Assembly: GCF_004795895.1 (NCBI RefSeq)
Contig: NZ_CP039250.1
Span: 1,116,001-1,180,000, forward strand
From: Sphingopyxis sp. PAMC25046
GTDB lineage: Bacteria; Pseudomonadota; Alphaproteobacteria; Sphingomonadales; Sphingomonadaceae
Direction of reading: 5' to 3'
DNA length: 64,000 nt
Of the stretch, positions 1 to 8,816 are shown piece by piece; the first letter of the stretch is position 1; each line of letters starts with the position of its first letter. The translations under genes and the position numbers were made by a program. Under the pieces are notes generated by a model, which made no database searches, had not been told where the DNA came from, and saw only the letters and a program-made list of their open reading frames with translations.

Positions 1-69
1 AAACAGCAAGCCCGCGACGATGCGCAGCAGCGCATAGGCCTGCTCGCCGAAACCACCCAGAAATTTCAT
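1..69 (-). CDS. DoxX family membrane protein, N-terminus only
   Basis: The gene reads leftward off the window edge, so only the first 23 residues are visible. They begin MKFLGGFGEQ and continue into a short hydrophobic stretch with the order Leu-Leu-Arg-Ile-Val-Ala-Gly, which resembles the first membrane helix of DoxX/DoxD proteins (small four-helix inner-membrane proteins). The ATG at 67-69 is preceded, on the minus strand, by a purine-rich GAGGGGG ribosome site. It is divergent from the carboxymuconolactone-decarboxylase gene. The family call rests on a very short segment, so it is tentative. Confidence 0.5.
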   Translation of the reverse strand, partial: MKFLGGFGEQAYALLRIVAGLLF

Positions 70-207
70 GGATTGCCCCCTCATTCCGATTGTCGAGGCG
101 AGGAGGCTAACCGATTTTCCCGCCGACGCGAATTTTTTTCGCAGCGCATGTCACATCCGCCGATCCTGTCTCGTCATATCTGCACAACCCCTCGAAGGAG
201 ACACGAT

Positions 208-666
208 ATGTCCAAGGTAACCGACCCCTTTGCCGCCTCGCCGCAGCTCATGAAGCAGTGGATGGCGGTCAGCCTCGCCGCGCAGGAAAGCCTCGAGCCG
301 GGCCTGATCGAGCTGGTGAAGATCCGCTCGTCGATCCTCAACGGCTGCGCGAACTGCATCAACATGCACACCGCCGAAGCGCGCGCGAAGGGCGAAACCG
401 AACAGCGCATCTACCTGCTCGCCGCGTGGCAGGAAGCGCCGGTCTATACCGACCGCGAACGCGCCGCGCTCGCCTGGACCGACGCCTTGACCCGCCTGTC
501 GCAAGGCCACACACAAAGCCAAGCGCGCGAAGCACTCGATGCGCATTTCACCGCGGAGGAACAGATGAACCTGACCGTGATGATCAACGTCATCAATGGC
601 TGGAACCGCATCGCGGTCGGCTTCGAGCTCTGGTACGAAGGCGGCGCGCCGGCGAAGGCCGCCTGA
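208..666 (+). CDS. Carboxymuconolactone decarboxylase (AhpD-like) family protein
   Basis: This 152-residue cytoplasmic protein has the AhpD-type redox motif, seen as NGCANCINMHT near residues 46-56: a CxxC pair followed three residues later by His. In this family the Cys pair acts in thiol/peroxide chemistry. The open frame extends upstream, but the ATG at 208 sits 7 bases after GAAGGAG and gives the standard family length. The stop shares one base with the start of the next gene, an ECF41 sigma factor. Such AhpD-like genes are the usual partner of ECF41 sigma factors, so this is probably the regulon target or cofactor rather than a true decarboxylase. Confidence 0.85.
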   Translation: MSKVTDPFAASPQLMKQWMAVSLAAQESLEPGLIELVKIRSSILNGCANCINMHTAEARAKGETEQRIYLLAAWQEAPVYTDRERAALAWTDALTRLSQGHTQSQAREALDAHFTAEEQMNLTVMINVINGWNRIAVGFELWYEGGAPAKAA

Positions 667-1541
667 TGACCGGCGAAGGCGTCCGGGACGGTGTCGATGC
701 GGCGGATGCGGCGGTCAGTTTCGATCCGCTGCGCCCGCTTCTCACGCGCGTCGCCTATCGCATGCTCGGCTCGGTCGCCGATGCCGAGGATGTGGTGCAG
801 GACGCCTTCATCCGCTGGCTCGGCACCGACCGCGATGCGGTGCGCGAGCCAGCGGCCTTCCTCCGCCGCACCGTGACGCGCCTCTGCCTCGACCAGATCA
901 AATCGGCGCGCAACAGCCGCGAGACCTACGTCGGCCCCTGGCTTCCCGACCCGCTGGTCGAGGAGGAGGAAGACGACGACGTCACGCTGCCGCTGATGCT
1001 CGCGCTTGAACGGCTCTCCCCCTTGGAGCGCGCAGCCTTCCTTCTCCACGACGTCTTCGGCGTCGGGTTCGACGAGGTCGCGAAGACGATCGACCGCGAT
1101 CCGGCGGCGACGCGCCAGCTCGCCGCCCGCGCGCGTACTCACGTTCGCGACGCGCGCCCGCGCTACAAGCTTGAAAAGGAGCGGGGGCTCGAAATCGCCG
1201 ACGCCTTCTTCGCCGCGTCGCGCAGCGGCGACATGGGCGCGCTCGGTGCGCTGCTCGCCGCCGATGTCGGCATGTGGACCGACGGCGGCGGCAAGCGACC
1301 GGCCGCGATGGAACCGGTGCTCGGACACGACGTGGTGCTCAAACTGCACCGCGGTCTCGCGGTCTTGTTCGGCAAATATGGCTCGACGCTTGTTCACACC
1401 GGCATGATCAACGGCCTGCCGGGTTTCGTCACGCGCGAGGCCGACGGCGAACTCCAGACCACCGCGCTCGACATCGAGGACGGCCGGATCGTGGCGATTT
1501 ATGTGATGCGCAACCCCGACAAACTCCGCCACGTGCATTAG
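666..1541 (+). CDS. ECF41-type RNA polymerase sigma factor (SigJ-like)
   Basis: The 291-residue protein contains sigma region 2 (AEDVVQDAFIRWL, near residues 39-51), sigma region 4 with the HTH near residues 120-160, and a C-terminal SnoaL-like domain. Three ECF41 hallmarks are visible: the linker motif WLPDP, the DGGGK motif in the SnoaL domain, and NPDKL near the C-terminus. In ECF41 proteins the C-terminal extension controls activity in place of a separate anti-sigma factor. The ATG overlaps the stop of the upstream AhpD-like gene by one base, so the two are translationally coupled. It ends three bases into the convergent gene that follows. Confidence 0.9.
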   Translation: MTGEGVRDGVDAADAAVSFDPLRPLLTRVAYRMLGSVADAEDVVQDAFIRWLGTDRDAVREPAAFLRRTVTRLCLDQIKSARNSRETYVGPWLPDPLVEEEEDDDVTLPLMLALERLSPLERAAFLLHDVFGVGFDEVAKTIDRDPAATRQLAARARTHVRDARPRYKLEKERGLEIADAFFAASRSGDMGALGALLAADVGMWTDGGGKRPAAMEPVLGHDVVLKLHRGLAVLFGKYGSTLVHTGMINGLPGFVTREADGELQTTALDIEDGRIVAIYVMRNPDKLRHVH

Positions 1542-2410
1542 GGTCTGGATCGCCCCGGCGCTCCGGTCGCCGGAAAGCGATAGGTGATGCGATACAGGTC
1601 CATCGACGCCGCGCCATCGCGCCGGGCCGAAAAAGTCAGTCGGCCCGGCGCCGACCAGTCGACCATCGGGCCATAGTTGTCGCCGTCGGCATCGTTCACC
1701 GACCGCGGCAATATCGTCCCCGCACCGTAGCGGCCATCGGTTGCCGCGGCGGCGAACAGGTCGACGCGGTCGTCCTGCATGCTCGGCGCGCGCGCGAAAA
1801 TCACGGTCTTTCCGTCCGAAAGAAAGGTCGCGTCGAACTCGTCGGCGGCGGTGTTGATCGCACCGGCCAACGGAACCGCCGCCGCAAAGCCGCCTCGCGC
1901 CGTGCGCGCACTGTAAAGGTCATGCCGTCCCGCGCCGCCCGGACGGTCGCTCGAAAACAGCAGGCGCCGGCCATCGGGCGACAGCATCGGCGCGAATTCA
2001 CTTCCCGCGCTGTTGACCGCTGGCCCCAGATTCGCGGGGGTGCCAAAGCCCGACGGGGTCACCGCGACGCGGTAGAGGTCGTCCCTGCCGATTCCGCCGG
2101 GCCGGTCGGAGCAGAAATAGACGAAGCGGCCGTCGCGTGTGAAAGCGGGGTCGAAATCACGGCCGGGCGAATTGAACGAAACCGGTGTCGCCGGGGACCA
2201 GCCCGATGCCGATCGCCGCGACATCCAGATATCATATCCGCCCGCGCCGCCGGGCCGGTCGCGGCTGAACCACAGCGCCGTCCGGCCGTCGGGGCTGATC
2301 GTCAGCCGGACTTCCGAATGTCCGGTCGACGCGATGCCCGGGGCAAACATCTCCGCCGCGCCGACGATCTCGACCGGCGGCGTGGCGGCGAGCAGGGCTA
2401 TCGCAAGCAT
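1538..2410 (-). CDS. Exported TolB-like/PD40 beta-propeller protein
   Basis: From the ATG at 2410 this is a 290-residue protein that starts with a short hydrophobic signal (MLAIALLAATPP). It carries at least four PD40 blade motifs of the pattern SPDGR-x-L-x-FSSDRPGG-x-G-x-xDLY (for example FSSDRPGGAGRHDLYSA). WD40-like PD40 proteins bind partners or sense ligands in the periplasm and are not usually enzymes. A longer reading frame upstream overlaps the DUF1579-like gene and lacks a signal peptide, so the shorter start is preferred. The start is separated from the preceding gene's stop by one base, which suggests a two-gene operon. Confidence 0.75.
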   Translation of the reverse strand: MLAIALLAATPPVEIVGAAEMFAPGIASTGHSEVRLTISPDGRTALWFSRDRPGGAGGYDIWMSRRSASGWSPATPVSFNSPGRDFDPAFTRDGRFVYFCSDRPGGIGRDDLYRVAVTPSGFGTPANLGPAVNSAGSEFAPMLSPDGRRLLFSSDRPGGAGRHDLYSARTARGGFAAAVPLAGAINTAADEFDATFLSDGKTVIFARAPSMQDDRVDLFAAAATDGRYGAGTILPRSVNDADGDNYGPMVDWSAPGRLTFSARRDGAASMDLYRITYRFPATGAPGRSRP

Positions 2411-2411
2411 C

Positions 2412-3503
2412 CTATACGACCCTCGCGAAATCGCTGATCCAGTTGGTCTCCCAGCTTGCGCCGCCATCGGCGGAAAACGCCTGCTCCCAGCGCGCCGACG
2501 TCGCGGTAATCCGCGACCACAGCACGCGCGTCTTGATCGGACGCCCTTCGAAACTGTCGTCGCCGATGAAGGTGCCGGTCCCGTCCTTGAAGCCGCCGCG
2601 GACGGGCGGCGCGATCGCCGCCGGGCTGCGTCCGTCGAGCCACCAGCTCAGCCATTCGCCCGTCGCGGGGTCGAGCGCGCGGACCCCGACGCCGCGGAAC
2701 GGTGCGTCGGGAAAGTTCATGACATTGTCGCCGACATTGCCGCGCCCGCCCAGCACCGGCCAATTGACGAACGTCCCGTCGAAATCGATCCACTCGCCGT
2801 TTCCGGCCAGCCGTCTTTTCAGGCGCCGATGCGCGACCTTCCAGCTGCCCGCGAGAAAGTCGAAATCGCGCGCGTTCGGCGCACTGGGGCTGTCGGGCAA
2901 TTTGGGCAGCGGGGTCGGCGTCGCGGCGGTGCGGGTGAAATAATTGCGCCAGTTGATCTCCCAGGTCGCGCCGCCGTCGGCCGAAAATCCCTGGTCCCAG
3001 TTCGGCCGTGCGCTGTGGACCTCGTGCCAGCGAAAGCGGACGGCGATATCCTTGCCGTTGAACGTGTCGCGCCCCGTAAAGACGCCTTCGTCGCCGTCGA
3101 AGCGCCCGACGACCGGCGGTTCGATATGCGTCGGGTTGCGGCCGTCGACCCACCAGATCGCCCATTGCCGCGTCGCAGGATCAAAGGCGCGGATACCGAA
3201 GCCGCGATACTCGCCGCCGGGCAGGTCGAGGATATTGTCGTCGATCGTGCCGAGCCCGCCCAGCGTCAGCCAGCACGCGCTCTTTCCGCCGAACTCGGCC
3301 CAGTCGTCGCTGCCCGCCAGCCGCTCCTTCAGCCGCCGGTGCCATACATCCCAATTGCCGACCAGCCATCGCCAGTCGTCGCGGTGCGCGTCGGGTCGGG
3401 GCGTCTCGGCCCATGCGGGTCCGGCGAACGCCGCCGCGCCGCCGGCAAGGATCATCATTTCGATCAGCTGACGCCGATCGAGGGCAGGGGAAGGAAATGT
3501 CAT
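2412..3503 (-). CDS. Exported protein with two tandem DUF1579-like domains
   Basis: The 363-residue protein begins with an arginine-paired leader (DRRQLIEMMILAGGAAAFAG, cleavage likely after PAWA), compatible with Sec or weak Tat export. Two copies of the same domain follow, roughly residues 40-190 and 205-360. Each repeats the blocks W.VGNWDV/FLAGSWKV, RRLK.RLAG...W..F.G, GGxGxxxDNxxxxP and FSADGGASWExNW. The internal duplication looks like an in-frame tandem gene fusion. No enzymatic residues are recognised. It is divergent from the LysR regulator at 3601, which may control it. Confidence 0.7.
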   Translation of the reverse strand: MTFPSPALDRRQLIEMMILAGGAAAFAGPAWAETPRPDAHRDDWRWLVGNWDVWHRRLKERLAGSDDWAEFGGKSACWLTLGGLGTIDDNILDLPGGEYRGFGIRAFDPATRQWAIWWVDGRNPTHIEPPVVGRFDGDEGVFTGRDTFNGKDIAVRFRWHEVHSARPNWDQGFSADGGATWEINWRNYFTRTAATPTPLPKLPDSPSAPNARDFDFLAGSWKVAHRRLKRRLAGNGEWIDFDGTFVNWPVLGGRGNVGDNVMNFPDAPFRGVGVRALDPATGEWLSWWLDGRSPAAIAPPVRGGFKDGTGTFIGDDSFEGRPIKTRVLWSRITATSARWEQAFSADGGASWETNWISDFARVV

Positions 3504-3558
3504 GGAGCCTCCGGAACGATGGAACGGAACGGCGTCCGGTCTGCCCGACAGCTCGCGC

Positions 3559-3587
3559 TTGGACGAGGCGAAGATTTGGCGTAGAGG
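3559..3587 (+). promoter_or_regulatory. Candidate promoter for the LysR-type gene
   Basis: TTGGAC at 3559-3564 and TAGAGG at 3582-3587 are spaced by 17 bases in the 97-base gap between the divergent LysR gene and the DUF1579-like gene. The inferred leader would be only a few bases long. LysR regulators often bind such divergent gaps, but no clear operator was found. Confidence 0.25.
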
Positions 3588-3600
3588 CTAAATCAGACTT

Positions 3601-4539
3601 ATGGTCCGTACCGGCAAACTTCCGCCTCTGCCCTCGATCCGTGCCTTCGAAGCGGCCGCGCGGCTCGAAAGCTTCGCCCGCGCCGCGCAGGAACTCGGGA
3701 CGACGGCCGCCTCTGTCAGCTATCATGTTCGCCAGCTCGAACGACAGACCGGGGTCCATCTGTTCGTGCGTCATCCGCACAAGGTCGCGCTCACCGCGAC
3801 CGGCGCCGCGATCGCGCGCGAGGCGACCGCCGCTTTCGCGGCGCTCGAGGCGAGCTTCGTCAAGGCGCGCGATCAGGACGAGGCGCGGCTTTCGCTCACC
3901 GCCTTGCCGACCTTCGGGACGAGCTGGCTCACCCCGCGGCTCGGCCGGTTTCGCGCCGCGCACCCCGACATCGCGATCGAGCTTGAGCTGTCGGCCGAAC
4001 CGCAGCCGCTCGGCGACGGGCGTTTCGACGCAGCGATCCGACACGGTCTCGGCGAATGGCCGGGCCTGCGCCGCGTCCGGCTCTTTCCCGTCCTGTTCAC
4101 GCCGCTCTGCGCGCCGGGGCTGCGCGATGCCGCCCGCGAACTCACCGATCCCGGCCGCCCGCTCGATGTGCCGCTGCTCGGCCGGCCCGACTGGTGGGCA
4201 CTCTGGTACCGCGCGCTTGGCGTCGTCCCCGGCCCGCCGCCCGATCGCTTCGGCACCAGTCTTGCCGCCGAGCATATGGACATCGCCGCCGCCGTCGCCG
4301 GGCACGGTATCGCGATCGGATCGCCGATCCTTTTCGCCGACGAGATCGCCGCCGGCCGCCTCGTCCCGGCACACGATCTCGTCGCGGGCGACGGCCGCGC
4401 CTTCTGGTTCGTCTATCCCGTCGCGCGGCTGCAGAGCGCGAAGATCGCACGCTTCCGCGACTGGCTGGCCGCTGTCGCCGCGGCGGAAGTCGCGGCGGCA
4501 CGGCACCTTGTCGAGCGTGCGGTTATTCTCGACCCGTAA
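3601..4539 (+). CDS. LysR-family transcriptional regulator (GcvA-like)
   Basis: This 312-residue protein has an N-terminal winged HTH (residues 8-65, PSIRAFEAAARLESFARAAQ then TTAASVSYHVRQLE), followed by a periplasmic-binding-protein-like effector domain. The opening LPPLPSIRAFEAAARLESF is typical of the GcvA/AmpR branch. It is divergent from the duplicated DUF1579-like gene, 97 bases away, so that gene is the most likely target. The effector is unknown. Confidence 0.88.
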   Translation: MVRTGKLPPLPSIRAFEAAARLESFARAAQELGTTAASVSYHVRQLERQTGVHLFVRHPHKVALTATGAAIAREATAAFAALEASFVKARDQDEARLSLTALPTFGTSWLTPRLGRFRAAHPDIAIELELSAEPQPLGDGRFDAAIRHGLGEWPGLRRVRLFPVLFTPLCAPGLRDAARELTDPGRPLDVPLLGRPDWWALWYRALGVVPGPPPDRFGTSLAAEHMDIAAAVAGHGIAIGSPILFADEIAAGRLVPAHDLVAGDGRAFWFVYPVARLQSAKIARFRDWLAAVAAAEVAAARHLVERAVILDP

Positions 4540-4700
4540 GGTTCGCCAAATATCGCTGTCCTATAAAACCGCGCCGCGATACGAGATGGCGAGAAGAGCT
4601 TTTTGCGGCATCGCGGCCGTCCGCGCGACATAGGGACAAATATGCGAATCTTGAGTGAAGTTGCGCAGTTTTCAGCCAGTTTCCGTTTCGGGCTTTTTTC

Positions 4701-5207
4701 ATGCTGAGCGTCGAAACCCATGCGGCATCGCCATGGCCCGACGCCATCGATTGGGAGGTGCGTGCTGCGGAGGCCTCCGCCGCGGCGCTCGCACTGACGC
4801 CCTTCGCGGCGCTTGCCGACGCCGCGCCGCTCGTCGAAATCGCGGTGCGGTTGACCGACGATGCCGAAGTGCACACGCTCAACCGCGATTTCCGGGGCAA
4901 GGACAGGCCGACCAATGTGCTGTCCTTTCCGCAGATTCAGGACGATCTGATCGAAAGCCTCGCCAACAGCGACGACGGCGAAATCCTGCTCGGCGACATC
5001 GTGCTGGCGCGCGAAACCTGTGCGCGCGAGGCGGAGGAGAAGAGCATTTCGGTCGCCGATCATGCGACGCACCTGATCGTCCACGGCACGCTCCACCTCG
5101 TCGGCTATGACCATATGGACGATGCCTCGGCGGCGGCGATGGAGGCGCTCGAAGTGAAAGCCCTTGCATCGCTGGGCATCGCCAATCCATATGCGGATCA
5201 GGATTAA
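4701..5207 (+). CDS. ybeY: Endoribonuclease YbeY (rRNA maturation)
   Basis: The 168-residue protein carries the YbeY zinc motif HGTLHLVGYDH (residues 130-140), in which three His bind the metal, and the upstream block FRGKDRPTNVLSFP. YbeY is a metallo-endoribonuclease for 16S rRNA 3'-end maturation and ribosome quality control. It is followed 19 bases later by corC, the usual partner. The phoH gene that commonly precedes ybeY in proteobacteria is absent here; the upstream gene is a LysR regulator. The 161-base gap before it (4540-4700) contains no further gene that I can see. Confidence 0.93.
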   Translation: MLSVETHAASPWPDAIDWEVRAAEASAAALALTPFAALADAAPLVEIAVRLTDDAEVHTLNRDFRGKDRPTNVLSFPQIQDDLIESLANSDDGEILLGDIVLARETCAREAEEKSISVADHATHLIVHGTLHLVGYDHMDDASAAAMEALEVKALASLGIANPYADQD

Positions 5208-5226
5208 CTTGGGAAAAGCCGAAAAA

Positions 5227-6171
5227 ATGCCCGACGACCAGGGATCTTCGAACCGATCGGAAGAGGACAGTAGCAGACCCGGGCTGCTGTCCGGGCTCAG
5301 AAACCTGCTGTTCGGGGGCGACAAGGAACCGTCGCTGCGCGAACAGATCGAAGAGGTCATCGACGAGGCCGAGGAAGAGGGCGACGACCGGCGCGGCAGC
5401 AATATCGTCGGCGACCTGTCGTCGATCGAGCGCAAGATGCTGCGCAACCTCCTCCATTTCGGCGAACAGACCGTCGACGATGTCGCGGTGCCGCGCGCCG
5501 ACATCATCGCCATCCCCGAAAGCGCGCCCTTTGCCGAGGTGGTCGCGCTGTTTGCCGAAGCGGGGCACAGCCGCCTGCCGGTCTATCGCGAAAATCTCGA
5601 CGAGGTCGTCGGCATGATCCACGTCAAGGATGTGTTCGCGGTGCTCGCAGAGGGGCGCCCGCCGCCGCCCTTGCTCGACTTGATCCGCCAGCCGCTCTAT
5701 GTTCCGCAATCGATGGGCGTACTCGACTTGCTCGCCGAAATGCGCGCCAAACGCACCCACCTCGCAATCGTCATCGACGAATATTCGGGCACCGAAGGCC
5801 TGCTGACGATCGAGGATCTGGTCGAGGAAATCGTCGGCGAGATCGAGGACGAGCATGACGACGAGCCCGAACCGCTGATCGTTGTGGGCGAAGATGGCTG
5901 CTGGGATGCTGATGCGCGCGCCGAACTCGACGATGTGGGTGAGGCGATCGACTCTCGTCTGGCCGAAGTCGACGAGGATGTGGACACATTGGGCGGGCTT
6001 GCCGCGGTCCTCGCGGGGCATGTGCCCGAGGTCGGCGAGATTCTCGTCCATCCGAGCGGCTGGCGGATCGAAGTGACCGAGGCCGACGAGCGCCGCGTCC
6101 ACCGGCTGCGTCTTCACCCGCCGGTCGAAGTCGATCTCGAGCCTCCGTCGGAACGGACCGAGGATTTCTGA
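5227..6171 (+). CDS. corC: CorC/HlyC-type CBS domain protein
   Basis: The 314-residue cytosolic protein has an acidic N-terminus, a CBS pair (about residues 75-195: VPRADIIAIPESAPFAEVV, then MIHVKDVFAVL) and a C-terminal CorC_HlyC transporter-associated domain. No membrane segments are seen, which separates it from the longer CNNM-like hemolysin paralogues. CorC is linked to magnesium/cobalt efflux and in alphaproteobacteria is encoded after ybeY, as here. The ATG at 5227 is preferred over in-frame upstream starts that overlap ybeY because of the GGAAAAG ribosome site. Confidence 0.85.
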   Translation: MPDDQGSSNRSEEDSSRPGLLSGLRNLLFGGDKEPSLREQIEEVIDEAEEEGDDRRGSNIVGDLSSIERKMLRNLLHFGEQTVDDVAVPRADIIAIPESAPFAEVVALFAEAGHSRLPVYRENLDEVVGMIHVKDVFAVLAEGRPPPPLLDLIRQPLYVPQSMGVLDLLAEMRAKRTHLAIVIDEYSGTEGLLTIEDLVEEIVGEIEDEHDDEPEPLIVVGEDGCWDADARAELDDVGEAIDSRLAEVDEDVDTLGGLAAVLAGHVPEVGEILVHPSGWRIEVTEADERRVHRLRLHPPVEVDLEPPSERTEDF

Positions 6172-6212
6172 TGCAATTGCCAATGCGCGACTAAAGGATT
6201 AGGCGCGACCGG

Positions 6213-7370
6213 ATGGAAGTTTCCGATCTTCGCATCGCCCTGTTCAGCGGCAATTACAACATGACCACCGACGGTGCGAACAAGGCGCTCAATCGCCTGG
6301 TTGGCTTTCTGCTGGAGCATGGCGCCGCAGTGCGGGTCTATTCGCCGACCGTCGCCAATCCCGATTTCGAGCCGACGGGCGACCTTGTCAGCGTGCCGTC
6401 GATGGCAATCCCGGGGCGAAGCGAATATCGCATCCCGCTCAGCTTTTCGCCGCGCGTCCGCCAGGACATCACGGCATTCGCGCCCAATATCGTCCATATT
6501 TCCAGCCCCGACCGCGTGTCGCGGCAGGCGGCGGCTTGGGCGCGGCGGCGGCGGCTGCCCGTGGCCTGCTCGGTGCACACGCGCTTCGAGACCTATTTCC
6601 GCTATTATAACCTGTCGTTCCTCGAACCGGTCGTGGTCGCCTGGCTTCGCAAGCTCTACCGCAAGTGCGACGCGTTGATCGCACCGTCCGAAAGCTTCGC
6701 GCAGGTGCTGCGCGACCAGCGGATGAACTACGACATCGGCATCTGGACGCGCGGGGTCGAGCAGGCGGTCTTCAACCCCGGGCGGCGTGACATGGCTTGG
6801 CGCCGGTCGCTCGGCATCGACGACGATGTGCCCGCCATCGCTTTTCTCGGCCGGCTGGTGATGGAAAAGGGGCTCGACGTTTTTGCCGACGCCATCGAGG
6901 TGCTCCAGCGGCGCGGCGTGGCGCACAAGGTTGTCGTGATCGGCGAGGGGCCTGCGCGCGAATGGTTCGAATCGCGCCTGCCCGATGCTAGTTTCGTCGG
7001 CTTTCAGGGGGGAGCGGACCTCGCCCATGCGCTTGCCTCGTGCGACATCTTCTTCAATCCCTCGGTCACCGAAACCTTCGGCAATGTGACCCTTGAAGCC
7101 ATGGCGTGCGGACTGCCCGTCGTCGCTGCGCGCGCTACCGGCAGCGCGAGCATCGTCAAGCACGGACAGACGGGCTATCTCGTCGCTCCCGGATCGATCA
7201 CCGGCTTTGCCGACCATCTCCAGCATTATTGCCGCGACACGGGGCTGCGCGCCGAACATGGCGCCGCGGCGGTGGTCGAAAGCGGCGCCTATCAATGGGG
7301 CGCGATCAACCAGGCGGTCGCCGACACCTATATCCGCCTGATCCGCCAGAAACAGCGGCGCCGGGGCTAG
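6213..7370 (+). CDS. GT4-family glycosyltransferase
   Basis: This 385-residue GT-B enzyme has the N-terminal acceptor motif LFSGNYNMTTDGANKALNRL and a C-terminal Rossmann domain with the GT4 EX7E region (VTETFGNVTLEAMACGLPVV). The layout resembles SQD2/mannosyltransferase-type lipid glycosyltransferases, so a role in membrane glycolipid synthesis is plausible; the sugar and acceptor cannot be read from sequence. It is soluble or peripheral with no clear membrane helix. It lies 7 bases before rarA. Confidence 0.8.
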   Translation: MEVSDLRIALFSGNYNMTTDGANKALNRLVGFLLEHGAAVRVYSPTVANPDFEPTGDLVSVPSMAIPGRSEYRIPLSFSPRVRQDITAFAPNIVHISSPDRVSRQAAAWARRRRLPVACSVHTRFETYFRYYNLSFLEPVVVAWLRKLYRKCDALIAPSESFAQVLRDQRMNYDIGIWTRGVEQAVFNPGRRDMAWRRSLGIDDDVPAIAFLGRLVMEKGLDVFADAIEVLQRRGVAHKVVVIGEGPAREWFESRLPDASFVGFQGGADLAHALASCDIFFNPSVTETFGNVTLEAMACGLPVVAARATGSASIVKHGQTGYLVAPGSITGFADHLQHYCRDTGLRAEHGAAAVVESGAYQWGAINQAVADTYIRLIRQKQRRRG

Positions 7371-7377
7371 GATCGGC

Positions 7378-8697
7378 ATGGCCGGGGACCTGTTCGGCGA
7401 GGGCGCACCCGACCAGCGCGAAAGCGGCGCAACCGGCCCCGCGCCGCTCGCCGAGCGGCTGCGCCCGCGCACGCTCGCCGAGGTCGTCGGTCAGGAGCAT
7501 CTGACCGGCCCTGAAGGCGCGATCGGCCGCATGGTCGCCGCGGGGCAATTGTCGTCGATCATCCTCTGGGGCCCGCCGGGCACCGGCAAGACGACGATCG
7601 CGCGGCTGCTGGCCGAGGCGGTCGGTATGCGCTTCGCCCCCTTGTCGGCGGTCTTTTCGGGCGTTGCCGACCTCAGGCAAGCTTTCGCCGATGCCGAAAA
7701 GATGGCGGCCGCCGGCAAGCGCACCCTGCTCTTCGTCGACGAGATTCATCGCTTCAATCGCGCCCAGCAGGACGGTTTCCTTCCTTATGTAGAGCGCGGT
7801 ACCGTCGTGCTCGTCGGCGCGACGACCGAGAATCCCAGCTTCGCGCTCAATGCCGCGCTGCTCAGCCGCGCACAGGTGCTCGTGCTGAACCGGCTCGGCG
7901 AAGCGGCGCTCGGTACATTGATCGAGCGGGCCGTAGCCGAAATCGGCCAGCGCCTGCCCGTGACCGACGAAGCGCGCGCGGCGCTGATCGCCAGCGCCGA
8001 CGGTGACGGGCGCTTCCTGCTCAATCAGGTCGAGACGCTGTTTTCGGTGACGATCGAAAAACCGCTGGACCCGGCCGAGCTCGCGCAGTTCCTTCACCGC
8101 CGGATGCCGGTCTACGACAAGGACCGTGATGGCCATTACAATCTGATCTCGGCGCTCCACAAGGCGCTGCGCGGTTCGGACCCGCAGGCCTCGCTCTACT
8201 GGCTCGCGCGAATGCTCGTCGCGGGCGAGGAGCCGCTCTACGTCCTGCGGCGACTCACGCGCTTCGCGAGCGAGGATATCGGCCTCGCCGATCCGCAGGC
8301 GCTGGTGCAATGCCTCGCCGCGAAGGACGCCTATCAGTTCCTCGGTTCGCCAGAGGGCGAGCTCGCGATCGTGCAGGCCTGCCTCTATCTCGCGACTGCG
8401 CCCAAATCGAACGCCGCCTATGCCGCGCAAAAGGCCGCATGGGCCGCGGCGCGCGAAACCGGCAGCCTCGCGCCGCCCGCGAACATCCTCAACGCGCCGA
8501 CCAAGCTGATGAAAGATCTGGGTTATGGCGCGGGCTATAGCTACGACCATGACGCCCCCGACGGCTTTTCCGGCGACAATTACTGGCCCGACGAGATGGC
8601 GCCCGCGGAATTCTATCGCCCCGTCGATCGCGGCTTCGAAAAGCGCATCGCCGACCGCCTTGCCTGGTGGGATGAACGGCGACGCGCGAAGGACTGA
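7378..8697 (+). CDS. rarA: Replication-associated recombination protein RarA (MgsA)
   Basis: The 439-residue AAA+ ATPase shows Walker A (GPPGTGKTT, near residue 62), Walker B (LLFVDEIHRFNRAQQDGFLP) and sensor 1 (GATTENPSFALNAALLSR), followed by the MgsA C-terminal tetramerisation region (FPGDNYWPDEM-like ending, here FSGDNYWPDEM). RarA acts at stalled replication forks. Length and motifs match the family fully. Confidence 0.95.
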   Translation: MAGDLFGEGAPDQRESGATGPAPLAERLRPRTLAEVVGQEHLTGPEGAIGRMVAAGQLSSIILWGPPGTGKTTIARLLAEAVGMRFAPLSAVFSGVADLRQAFADAEKMAAAGKRTLLFVDEIHRFNRAQQDGFLPYVERGTVVLVGATTENPSFALNAALLSRAQVLVLNRLGEAALGTLIERAVAEIGQRLPVTDEARAALIASADGDGRFLLNQVETLFSVTIEKPLDPAELAQFLHRRMPVYDKDRDGHYNLISALHKALRGSDPQASLYWLARMLVAGEEPLYVLRRLTRFASEDIGLADPQALVQCLAAKDAYQFLGSPEGELAIVQACLYLATAPKSNAAYAAQKAAWAAARETGSLAPPANILNAPTKLMKDLGYGAGYSYDHDAPDGFSGDNYWPDEMAPAEFYRPVDRGFEKRIADRLAWWDERRRAKD

Positions 8698-8816
8698 GGC
8701 TGGGTCACATACGCGTTTTCGACGTGCCGCTATGGGTATTTGCCTAACCTTGCCGCGGGCGCCGCAAGGGTATAATTTTCGCTCCGTCGGGTCGCGCTGG
8801 AATTGGGGTAGTCATC

